A DNA stretch of 7,722 nt, taken from positions 1 through 7,722 of the forward strand of contig JAAZBI010000097.1 in assembly GCA_012513875.1 (NCBI GenBank), given 5' to 3'. Under the pieces are notes generated by a model. That model made no database searches. It worked only from the letters and a program-made list of their open reading frames with translations, and was not told where the DNA came from. The DNA is from Mollicutes bacterium (GTDB lineage: Bacteria > Bacillota_I > Bacilli_A > RF39 > UBA660). Both the position numbers and the translations under genes were made by a program. Positions 1 to 5,877 of this stretch are shown piece after piece. Numbering within the stretch: position 1 is the stretch's first letter; each line of letters opens with the position of its first letter.

Positions 1-417
1 CTCAATGCCGGCCATGGTCAAACGGCTCTTATCGGATGCGATTAAACTGTTTACCGCATCCTGACGAGCCAACTCATAATAATACTCGCTGTTCACCGAA
101 AACGAATCCAACGCCTCCATAATAAGAGCAAAATCCTCTGATTGTTGGACGGATGGTGCATTGCGTATCGCGTCTTTCGCCTGTTGTCTGACCCAAAATT
201 GCGACGAAACCGTCTGCTGATAGGCATAATCGTCCTGCGTATGACTATATCCGGATTCCAACGGCTTCACAATCGCCGGCGAGTGATACGCCATCGTCGG
301 TGCCTTGAACGTATCTCCACCATGTCCGGCACTCACCTGCGCAGCCTCGGCAACGTTGTTGATGTGCCGTCCGGTCTGTGTGCGGTTCATGGCTCTCCGA
401 GCTTCGCGCTGCGCCAT
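1..417 (-). CDS. Unrecognised protein, N-terminal part (runs off the left edge)
   Basis: An open frame runs from an ATG at 417 to the window edge (139 codons) and is not in my recognised families. The protein begins MAQREARRAMNRTQTGRHIN and continues with a hydrophilic stretch rich in Ala, Gln and Ser, including SGYSHTQDDYAYQQTVSSQFW and a helical EDFALIMEALDSF segment. No signal peptide or membrane segment is visible. The base composition is much more GC-rich than the genes to its right, which argues for real coding sequence and a different origin. The same frame stays open upstream to about 532, but without an ATG and through the AT-rich hairpin, so the reading between 532 and 417 is probably not coding. 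The ATG at 417 has only a weak GCGGAT upstream; an ATG at 390 has GGAG four bases after a better context and is an alternative start. The gene may be truncated at its 5' end by the junction near 425. Confidence 0.55.
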   Translation of the reverse strand, partial: MAQREARRAMNRTQTGRHINNVAEAAQVSAGHGGDTFKAPTMAYHSPAIVKPLESGYSHTQDDYAYQQTVSSQFWVRQQAKDAIRNAPSVQQSEDFALIMEALDSFSVNSEYYYELARQDAVNSLIASDKSRLTMAGIE

Positions 418-485
418 GTTATCCGCTAATAAATAATTGTCTACACTAAAATCAATATTAAGTATATTTTTCTTGCGTATTAAAC

Positions 486-565
486 AAAAAGAAAGCCATA
501 ACACCTTATTGGCTATGTGAGGATTGGTAGTTTATCCACATAAGCTATATGGTGTTATGGCTTTT
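486..565 (-). terminator. Rho-independent-type terminator after the immunity-like gene
   Basis: A perfect 14-bp inverted repeat pairs 492-505 (AAAGCCATAACACC) with 551-564. The 45-base loop contains further imperfect pairing between about 511-524 and 533-547. Read on the minus strand, the stem ends in GGCTTT and runs into CTTTTTG (485-491), which fits a terminator for the gene ending at 579. The loop is long for a simple terminator, so a small structured element or repeat is also possible. Confidence 0.6.
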
Positions 566-578
566 GAATTACAGTATT

Positions 579-977
579 CTACATCCCGCTATAAGGATTT
601 GCTACCGTTTTTCCATATTCTTTTTCAGCCTCTCTAATCAATTCAATTACTTCAGAATCTCTTATGCTATCAATATTTTGTACTATTTTACTGAATGTAT
701 TTTGCAGTCCTAATTTAGGAATAACAACAAGAACCAAATCCATAATCTCATAGGACTCATAATTAATAATACTAACAATAAAATTTTCAATCTTAGCTTT
801 CAGACCATCTGATATAATTTCATACGTGTGCCATTGTCGTTCTGCTAATTCATCCAATTCTTCAAGACTATTTATGATTTCATCTGTTGTTGTATAAACC
901 TCAATGAATTCGTTAAAATATTTTTCCAGTTCGATTGTACTCATATAATCAGGCAATGTGCTAAATGAGGTTTTCAT
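579..977 (-). CDS. Probable immunity protein of a polymorphic toxin system
   Basis: This 132-residue protein is predicted to be cytoplasmic, mostly helical and strongly acidic, with runs such as ELEKYFNEF, SLEELDELAERQ and VIELIREAEKEYG. No signal peptide or membrane segment is visible. It begins with an ATG at 977 behind a clear GGAGG (rev-comp GGAGGTGGAAACTA before the start). The start overlaps the stop codon of the upstream fragment by one base (TAATG), indicating translational coupling. Size, acidity and position directly behind a toxin-like C-terminal domain are the usual signature of an immunity protein that binds and neutralises its cognate toxin. The middle segment (NYESYEIMDLVLVVIPKLG) vaguely recalls helical-repeat immunity families such as Imm30, but this is from memory and not secure. 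The gene looks intact although its toxin partner is broken. Confidence 0.6.
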   Translation of the reverse strand: MKTSFSTLPDYMSTIELEKYFNEFIEVYTTTDEIINSLEELDELAERQWHTYEIISDGLKAKIENFIVSIINYESYEIMDLVLVVIPKLGLQNTFSKIVQNIDSIRDSEVIELIREAEKEYGKTVANPYSGM

Positions 978-1210
978 TAGTTTCCACCTCCAATCAAAGG
1001 AATGTGAGTTAAATTATTTGGTTTACGATAAAATGCGCCATCTAAACCCAATAGTTTATTGCCTACCTTTATTTGAGCAGTCCATCCATTACCAGAATTA
1101 GAACCAGAAAACTTTGTAGCTGCGTTCAAATCTGCTGAATGCCATTTTACCTCCATTTTTGTTCCATTAACATTGTAACTATATTTGTATCCATCTGCAA
1201 TAGTACGAAT
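977..1210 (-). pseudogene. C-terminal remnant of a polymorphic toxin, cut by the insertion sequence
   Basis: Seventy-seven codons from an Ile at 1210 to the stop at 977 encode a beta-rich domain with the motifs VKWHSADLNAA, GSNSGNGWTAQIKVG and a Gly-rich tail ending IPLIGGGN. The conserved-looking Trp-His-Ser and the SNSGNGW element resemble a small secreted nuclease-type toxin domain of contact-dependent or type VII systems, but I cannot name the family with certainty. The frame can be read back to a TTG at 1252, yet the 14 residues added (MGDDYIFSSIFYWA) are encoded by the terminal repeats of the insertion sequence and are not toxin sequence. The long delivery part expected upstream is absent: beyond the IS lies an unrelated regulator. 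The fragment is therefore probably not a functional toxin, although translation from the TTG or the internal ATG (KMEVKW) is conceivable. Confidence 0.6.
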
Positions 1211-1267
1211 TGCCCAATAAAAAATGCTGCTAAAAATGTAGTCGTCGCCCAATAAATAAATGCCGTT
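1210..1267. repeat. Left IS end: outer (degenerate) and inner terminal repeat copies
   Basis: The inner copy at 1245-1267 matches the right-end copies with a single mismatch. The outer copy at 1210-1231 has lost one base in the AATAAATAAATG core and has further changes. The copies are 35 bases apart, against 36 at the right end, the difference being the lost base. They are likely transposase binding sites. Confidence 0.75.
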
Positions 1268-1300
1268 GTATTATCTCCCCATAAGGGAGGTGGCAAGGCA

Positions 1301-2458
1301 GTGTTATCCATGTCAACGAAACGGCAGATTATTGAGAAACAAAAACTAAGGTATCAGAAGGCAAGCAAGAAAGACAAGCAAAAAATTCTGACAGCACTTG
1401 ATGAAACGACAGGGTTGACTCGCGGACACCTGGTCCGAGTATTAAGCAAAAAGTACGATTATAAGGACAAGCACATTAAATCCGGCCGTGGCAGAAGGCC
1501 CGTTTATAAGATCGCTCACAAACAGTTGTTGGTTAAGGTATGGGAATTACTCAATTACCCCTGCTCAAGGCGATTAAAGGCATCGATGCCGATTGTGCTG
1601 GATAATCTGGAACGGATGGGACATCAAGTCTTTGATCCGGGATTCAAGCAAGAAATGCTCAGGATGTCACACGGCATAATGGACCGGCTGTTGAAAAACA
1701 ACCGCAAATGTATGAACCCCATGGGTCTTACCACCACCAAGCCAGGCTCACTTCTGAAAAATCAAATACCGGTTCGACGGGGTACAGACTGGGATGATCA
1801 CCGACCGGGCTTTGTTGAAATCGACTTGGTGGCACATTGCGGTTCCACCACCGGCGGAGAGTATATCAACACGCTCGACTGCACCGATATCGCCAGTGGT
1901 TGGACGGAGTGTTATGCCATAATAAATAAGGCCAGAACGCACACACTGAATGCGATGAAAGAAATCCAGAAGCGGCTGTGTTTTCCGCTGCTTGGGATCG
2001 ACAGTGATAATGGCTCGGAATTTATCAACAACCATTTTTTCTATTACTGCAAGGAAAACAACCTTTGCTTTACCAGAAGCCGGGCTAATCACAGCAACGA
2101 TTCTTGTTACGTCGAGCAGAAAAATTGGTCAGTCGTCCGACAAGCTGTCGGCTATGACCGGTACGAAGGACAAGATACCGTTGATCTGCTGAATCGATTT
2201 TACGAATATTTAAGGCTTTACAACAACTTCTTTCAGACTTCGCAAAAGTTGATTTCGAAAGAAAGACATAGCGGTACGGTTCACAAAAAGCATGACGCTC
2301 CTGCTACACCCTACCGCCGTCTAATGCTTGATCCTAACGTTGTTGAGCTGGACAAAAAGGCTCTGAAGTCCGACTTTCTGGCTCTCGACTTGCTACAGAT
2401 CCGAGCAGAGATGGACAAACTACTTGTCAAAATCAAGTCACTGAGCTTAGGATATTAG
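1301..2458 (+). CDS. DDE transposase of the insertion sequence
   Basis: This 385-residue protein catalyses cut or copy transposition of the surrounding element. The N-terminal third is basic, with a helix-turn-helix-like segment (about residues 25-50, ILTALDETTGLTRGHLVRVL) followed by SGRGRRP, for binding the terminal repeats. The catalytic core is integrase-like: Asp175 in VEIDLVAHC, Asp236 in GIDSDNGSEF and Glu272 in YVEQKNW, a D(60)D(35)E spacing with all three acids present. The C-terminal part (residues 300-385) contains the YNNFFQ and ATPYRRL segments typical of this transposase group. The start is a GTG at 1301, ten bases after GGGAGG, or an ATG at 1310. The frame is uninterrupted, so the enzyme may be active. 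It belongs by recollection to the ISNCY group that includes IS1202- and ISDol1-like elements. It is less AT-rich than the neighbouring island genes, consistent with recent arrival. Confidence 0.9.
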   Translation: MLSMSTKRQIIEKQKLRYQKASKKDKQKILTALDETTGLTRGHLVRVLSKKYDYKDKHIKSGRGRRPVYKIAHKQLLVKVWELLNYPCSRRLKASMPIVLDNLERMGHQVFDPGFKQEMLRMSHGIMDRLLKNNRKCMNPMGLTTTKPGSLLKNQIPVRRGTDWDDHRPGFVEIDLVAHCGSTTGGEYINTLDCTDIASGWTECYAIINKARTHTLNAMKEIQKRLCFPLLGIDSDNGSEFINNHFFYYCKENNLCFTRSRANHSNDSCYVEQKNWSVVRQAVGYDRYEGQDTVDLLNRFYEYLRLYNNFFQTSQKLISKERHSGTVHKKHDAPATPYRRLMLDPNVVELDKKALKSDFLALDLLQIRAEMDKLLVKIKSLSLGY

Positions 2459-2490
2459 AAACAAACGTGTTTGAAAAGAGGCATCCGTTG

Positions 2491-2549
2491 AACAGCATTT
2501 ATTTATTGGGCGATGTATCACTTTATAACAGCATTTATTTATTGGGCGA
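2491..2549. repeat. Right IS end: inner and outer terminal repeat copies
   Basis: Two identical 23-base copies (ending TTATTTATTGGGCGA) lie at 2491-2513 and 2527-2549, exactly 36 bases apart, in inverted orientation to the left-end pair. They lie just past the transposase stop and are probably transposase binding sites. Confidence 0.85.
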
Positions 2550-2576
2550 CGGGTAAGCACAACCTTTTTATCTCAC

Positions 2577-2596
2577 CGACAAACTGAAATTTGTCG
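2577..2596. other. Short hairpin just after the regulator gene
   Basis: A perfect 7-bp stem (CGACAAA, 2577-2583, with TTTGTCG, 2590-2596) with a 6-base loop lies one base beyond the stop codon of the HTH-AbrB gene. No T-tract follows on the minus strand, so a terminator role is weak. It could be a remnant of one, or an RNA-stabilising 3' structure. Confidence 0.3.
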
Positions 2597-2597
2597 C

Positions 2598-3038
2598 TTA
2601 CTCGCTGATTTCTTGTTTTATACTGTTCCATGTATCATTTAATCGTTTTTCAAATATGTCTGCTTTAATTAGTGCAATCCCCTCTGCCTCATCCCCTAAA
2701 ACAACCAATGAATCACCGTTATTTATTCCAAAGAGTTCTCTTGCTTTCTTTGGAATAACAACTTGTCCGCGGTCATTTATTTTGGTTGTTCCAAAAATAT
2801 GTTTTCCTTTTGGTCCTGGAGTCAAAGTAGTTGTACCTATCTTATCAGAATAATTTACAAGGGAATCAATTGTTACCCCATACAGTTCTGCTAGTTTCTG
2901 ACAACGCTCCACATCTGGAACAGTTTCTCCCTTTTCCCATTTTGCATAAGCCTGTCTGGAAACACCAATTTTCTCCGCCACTTCCTCTTGTGAATATCCA
3001 TTTACACTTCGAAGCATTGAAATATTTTCTTTAAGCAT
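2598..3038 (-). CDS. Transcriptional regulator: HTH (Xre/Cro) fused to an AbrB-like domain
   Basis: A 146-residue DNA-binding protein with two domains. Residues 5-60 form a Cro/C1-type helix-turn-helix, with SQEEVAEKIGVSRQAYAKWEKGETVPD as the recognisable helix pair, followed by the usual KLAELYGVTIDSLV. Residues 83-128 form a SpoVT/AbrB swapped-hairpin DNA-binding domain (KINDRGQVVIPKKARELFGI, then GDSLVVLGDE). This fusion is common in Firmicutes, often controlling an adjacent transport or enzyme gene. The start codon lies one base after the stop of the upstream alpha/beta-hydrolase gene, with an AGAAGG inside that gene about ten bases before it, so the two are almost certainly cotranscribed and translationally coupled. 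It probably regulates its own operon, although no operator is proven. Only the insertion sequence lies downstream. Confidence 0.92.
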   Translation of the reverse strand: MLKENISMLRSVNGYSQEEVAEKIGVSRQAYAKWEKGETVPDVERCQKLAELYGVTIDSLVNYSDKIGTTTLTPGPKGKHIFGTTKINDRGQVVIPKKARELFGINNGDSLVVLGDEAEGIALIKADIFEKRLNDTWNSIKQEISE

Positions 3039-3039
3039 T

Positions 3040-4134
3040 TTACTTTATACCTTCTTCTAAAAAACTATTGATTGCATCCACGTAAATTTGTGTATGTGTA
3101 CCATGAATATCATGATTACTGTCTTCTGTTTCAATCAACTGAGCATTATCTCCTATTAGCGCAACTGCTCTTTCCGCCTGTTCTCTTGATGCTGCACATA
3201 AATAAACCCCATTATCTGCCACATTTTCTTTTGCATGTAAATATATACAAGGAATTGTAATATCTGACAGTAATTGCTCATGAGTAATTCCGTTGTTCCA
3301 AGTCAAATCATAAAAGTGTTCGCCATACAACATATCATATTGCTTTACATAATGAAAAGTAATAGTAGCACTAGCCGGCATGAAAAAAATCTTCACTTCT
3401 TCTCCCGGATGCTTTTCACTATAATGCTGTGCATAATTAGCAATCCCCGGCATAGAATCCTTCATAAACAACTCTCCCCAATAGCAATGTCTCAAATAAT
3501 ATGCCTCCCAGCATTCTGTTTGCTCAGAAGAAATGTAGTCATGCAAAGGTTTGTATGTATCAAGATATGCAAAGCTTTTCTCCCAATTTTCTCCTTGCGT
3601 TGAAAATACGGGCGGGTCTTCTAACACAACACCTTTAACCAGTTCACTACCATAAGCAGCAACATATGCTGCCGTCAATGCTCCATTTGAATGTCCACTT
3701 ACAACCGTTTCCTGCTTTATAACATTCTCAATAAACCAAATAATATCATTTCCATTTACATCTAAGTAGTACAGTTCTTCTTTATGGGTAGATTCTCCAT
3801 GTCCATATACATCAATCGCATATATATGCCAGTTTTCATGTAACTCAGGCATAACAGATGCATAATCCTCCCACGAAGCCATTTGACCATGAATCAATAA
3901 AAGAGCCGGTCCATCCCCTTCTAACTCCCCATAGTTAATAACATTTCCATTTGGAAGTGTAGCATACCTCTCCATAACACCCAATTTCTCAATCTGCTTC
4001 ATGTCTTTTTCCCACCAATGCAGATTTTGATAACACAAATATACTAAGATACCGATGCCAACTATGAGCAACACTAAAAATACAATTCCTACAATTTTCA
4101 TCATTTTCTTCACCATAGTTTTAATTCCTTTCAT
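3040..4134 (-). CDS. Membrane-anchored alpha/beta-hydrolase
   Basis: This 364-residue alpha/beta-hydrolase is held at the membrane by one N-terminal segment (about residues 13-34, IVGIVFLVLLIVGIGILVYL, preceded by lysines), so the catalytic domain is probably extracytoplasmic. The oxyanion-hole HG is in LLLIHGQ (82-83). The nucleophile is Ser149 in GHSNG, and the candidate base is His341 or His344 in SNHDIHGTH. The acid is not certain (Glu303 or Asp307 region). AIDVYGHGES is the conserved strand-4 region. The family hydrolyses esters, peptides or other small substrates; the substrate is unknown here. A second ATG at 4116, nine bases after AAAGGA, has a better ribosome binding site than the one at 4134 and would remove only six residues. 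It lies immediately upstream of the HTH-AbrB gene and behind a 133-base non-coding gap that probably holds its promoter. Confidence 0.88.
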   Translation of the reverse strand: MKGIKTMVKKMMKIVGIVFLVLLIVGIGILVYLCYQNLHWWEKDMKQIEKLGVMERYATLPNGNVINYGELEGDGPALLLIHGQMASWEDYASVMPELHENWHIYAIDVYGHGESTHKEELYYLDVNGNDIIWFIENVIKQETVVSGHSNGALTAAYVAAYGSELVKGVVLEDPPVFSTQGENWEKSFAYLDTYKPLHDYISSEQTECWEAYYLRHCYWGELFMKDSMPGIANYAQHYSEKHPGEEVKIFFMPASATITFHYVKQYDMLYGEHFYDLTWNNGITHEQLLSDITIPCIYLHAKENVADNGVYLCAASREQAERAVALIGDNAQLIETEDSNHDIHGTHTQIYVDAINSFLEEGIK

Positions 4135-4267
4135 AGCTTATATCTCTATGATAAAGGAAATATCCTAAATATTTACCAACTCATCTTTACATATTTATAT
4201 GAATTATGTTAATTTTAGTTACCTGATGATATTGTGTTCATACAACGTAAAATTCAAATTCGTCTCT
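4135..4267 (-). promoter_or_regulatory. Intergenic region upstream of the hydrolase/regulator pair
   Basis: The largest gap inside the gene cluster and very AT-rich. A weak promoter-like pair for the minus strand is TTGAAT (4252-4257) and CAATAT (4229-4234), 17 bases apart. A 12-base palindrome, CATATTTATATG (4190-4201), lies between it and the gene and could be an operator for the HTH-AbrB protein. In sequence this AT-rich both may arise by chance. Confidence 0.25.
4252..4263. repeat. 12-bp direct repeat, copy 1
   Basis: ATTCAAATTCGT, identical to 5043-5054. It sits five bases past the stop codon of the 4268-5023 gene, so that gene is bracketed by the two copies. Confidence 0.5.
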
Positions 4268-5023
4268 CTATTTACCAAATATCTTATCTAATTCTCCAAC
4301 CATAATCTCCGGGTTAAACAATGCGTTTTCACAATGGAATTTACCTTTGAAACATTTTATTATTGAGTTCGGATAATGTTTCTTGACAAACTTGGCGGAT
4401 TTCTTTGCAAGCATTTCATTCGCAGCTGTTCCATGAAAGAAATATACCACTGTATCAGGAGTATTTATGTCTTGACTTAATTTAAAATCAGCTATTCCAT
4501 CTATACTATTTTCTACAGTTACAACTGACATATTATCAAGCACTTCCAAAAAATATTCCAAATTATCTTCTGAAATAATTACTTGCGTAGCCTGTTCTAC
4601 CGTTTTCTTATCTCGTTGCTGCGATTTATGAGTAATATCCACATAGAATTTCTTCATAAATCCCTTCATAACTGCATTATAAGATACTATTGGCGAACCA
4701 TCAAAAATCACTTTATCAAAGGATAATCTATTATTTTGCCACAAAGTCGCAGCTAGTACACCACCCATCGACATTCCATACACTGCATATATATCCTTTC
4801 CATAACGAGGAAGAACATATTCTTCGATTTCTTTTGCATCAGATGTAAAGGAAATAAAATCGTCTTTAACTTCTGGATTATGTCCTGACATAATAGGCAC
4901 AATGATATGAAACCTATTCTTATAATGCTCTATATATTTATTCCATACCTGCCAAGGACATTGGAATCCATGTATCAGGATGATTTTATTTTTACTTGTA
5001 TCACCAAATTCAAGAATCTTCAT
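4268..5023 (-). CDS. Soluble alpha/beta-hydrolase
   Basis: A 251-residue cytoplasmic hydrolase, a usual length for small alpha/beta-fold enzymes, without a signal peptide. The oxyanion-hole motif is IILIHGF (HG at 18-19). The nucleophile is Ser85 in GMSMGG, and the likely catalytic His is 230 in GKFHCEN. A lid-like helical insertion covers about residues 115-185, and VVYFFHGTAANE (192-203) is the strand that usually carries the acid; the acid itself is not clear. The closest type by appearance is the small carboxylesterase or lysophospholipase-like group, but the substrate is unknown. The start at 5023 follows a clear GGAGG nine bases upstream. It is separated from the CPBP gene by 89 bases that contain a small hairpin, and from the next hydrolase gene by 133 bases. 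It shares little with the other two hydrolases beyond the fold motifs, so a recent tandem duplication is not supported. Confidence 0.85.
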   Translation of the reverse strand: MKILEFGDTSKNKIILIHGFQCPWQVWNKYIEHYKNRFHIIVPIMSGHNPEVKDDFISFTSDAKEIEEYVLPRYGKDIYAVYGMSMGGVLAATLWQNNRLSFDKVIFDGSPIVSYNAVMKGFMKKFYVDITHKSQQRDKKTVEQATQVIISEDNLEYFLEVLDNMSVVTVENSIDGIADFKLSQDINTPDTVVYFFHGTAANEMLAKKSAKFVKKHYPNSIIKCFKGKFHCENALFNPEIMVGELDKIFGK

Positions 5024-5042
5024 ATCATAAAACCTCCGTAGG

Positions 5043-5054
5043 ATTCAAATTCGT
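5043..5054. repeat. 12-bp direct repeat, copy 2
   Basis: ATTCAAATTCGT, identical to 4252-4263 and 20 bases upstream of the start of the 4268-5023 gene. Flanking bases differ, so the match is exactly 12. Confidence 0.5.
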
Positions 5055-5060
5055 GCGTGC

Positions 5061-5085
5061 TTTCAATCTCGCTGTAAGACTGAAA
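5061..5085 (-). other. Leader hairpin between the CPBP and hydrolase genes
   Basis: A 9-bp stem (5061-5069 with 5077-5085; one pair is G-U in the minus-strand RNA) around a 7-base loop. No T-tract follows, so it is not a terminator by itself. It may be an attenuation or processing structure in the leader of the hydrolase gene, or chance. Confidence 0.3.
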
Positions 5086-5112
5086 TTTTCGAGCGTGTCT
5101 GCTAAATAAGTT

Positions 5113-5838
5113 TTACCCCATTACTTCTAATATAAAACTTACTACTGAAAATAGGTTACATATGCAATGAAAACATATACTTATGTAGATATTCTTTTTC
5201 TTATATGCCACATATGCAACTGGTGCAAATGCCAATATACGAAATACATTATTAAAAGGTAACCAAAAATGATAAAATGAAAATAAAACAGCTATAAGTA
5301 TTGGTGTAAACGAACTTTGCTTTTTATAATGCGAAGTTAAATATCCTCTGAAAAATAATTCTTCTGTTATCGGTCCAACTAACACATTAAAAACACCATA
5401 ATATATGCAAGTAAAAACTAGTATTGGTTTTGAAAATGATTTTATATATTCCAAATTCGTCCAATCAAAACCTGTCGGTAAATTATTAAGCACAGCCGTT
5501 CTCATTTCCGAAAAAAACTGATTTTCTATAGGTGCAACAAATGCCAAAAGTAATCCTGCTATGCCAAAGAAAACAAACCCAATCAGCACTATTTTCCATA
5601 ATGCGAGTTTCTCCTGTCCCACAAAAGCACTTTTTAAAGAATAAGCGCCATACTCTTTTTTGCTTGCATATAGAATCATTCCTAATTCTATAGGGAATAA
5701 TGTGAATGTTCCCAAAATGCAAAATAGCAGTATATAGGGCATGTTACAGAAATGTCCCAATATCAAATAACTCAAACATAATACTATTGTGGGTATAAGG
5801 ATCCTTATCAAAAGTCCTTTTGTATCTATTTTATTCAT
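5113..5838 (-). CDS. CPBP family intramembrane metalloprotease
   Basis: A 241-residue polytopic membrane protein with about six to seven hydrophobic segments. The three family motifs are intact: EExxxR at Glu159-Glu160 and Arg164 (TEELFFRGYL), FxxxH at Phe186-His190 (FSFYHF), and HxxxN at His224-Asn228 (HCICN). These line the active site of CAAX-protease/bacteriocin-processing (Abi, type II CAAX) enzymes, so it is likely to be catalytically competent. In Firmicutes such proteins process peptides or prenylated proteins, or confer self-immunity to bacteriocins; the substrate here is unknown. The start at 5838 follows AGGAG seven bases upstream. It lies 39 bases downstream of the HEYGH membrane protein gene, in the same direction, which suggests cotranscription and perhaps joint action on a membrane or secreted peptide. 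Confidence 0.92.
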   Translation of the reverse strand: MNKIDTKGLLIRILIPTIVLCLSYLILGHFCNMPYILLFCILGTFTLFPIELGMILYASKKEYGAYSLKSAFVGQEKLALWKIVLIGFVFFGIAGLLLAFVAPIENQFFSEMRTAVLNNLPTGFDWTNLEYIKSFSKPILVFTCIYYGVFNVLVGPITEELFFRGYLTSHYKKQSSFTPILIAVLFSFYHFWLPFNNVFRILAFAPVAYVAYKKKNIYISICFHCICNLFSVVSFILEVMG

Positions 5839-5877
5839 CTAAAATCTCCTTCAGAAAAATCAAATCTTACGTTTCTT

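Larger units (their letters stand above)
1210..2549 (+). mobile_element. Insertion sequence with doubled terminal repeats (ISNCY/IS1202-like)
   Basis: About 1.34 kb, bounded by inverted copies of a repeat reading TCGCCCAATAAATAAATGCT on the left and its complement on the right. It carries a single transposase gene on the plus strand, opposite to every other gene in the window. Each end has two copies of the repeat. No obvious target-site duplication is visible beside the outer copies, short or long, which fits rearrangement or deletion after insertion. Family placement rests on the transposase sequence as remembered (PGFVEIDLVAHCG, GIDSDNGSEF, VEQKNWSVVR) and should be checked in ISfinder. 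Exact outer ends are uncertain by several bases. Confidence 0.75.

Noticed and set aside
142..429. Plus-strand open frame of 95 codons
   Set aside because: It lies opposite the minus-strand frame at 1-417, has no ribosome binding site and encodes an Arg/Ile-rich, low-complexity product typical of an antisense shadow.
1748..2192. Other open frames inside the transposase gene on both strands
   Set aside because: They overlap the catalytic core of a clear transposase and show no family resemblance or ribosome binding site.
1210..2549. Repeats of ~23 bases at 35-36 base spacing, as in a CRISPR array
   Set aside because: Only two copies at each side, in opposite orientations and flanking a transposase gene; this is an IS end structure.
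2577..2596. Rho-independent terminator for the regulator operon
   Set aside because: The stem is good but there is no T-tract after it on the minus strand, so it is listed only as a hairpin.
2656..3603. Several plus-strand open frames of 60-110 codons opposite the regulator and hydrolase genes
   Set aside because: All are antisense to well-supported genes and have no coding features of their own.
5486..5722. Minus-strand 78-codon frame inside the CPBP gene
   Set aside because: It is a frame-shifted shadow of the CPBP protease gene, which has intact motifs in its own frame.
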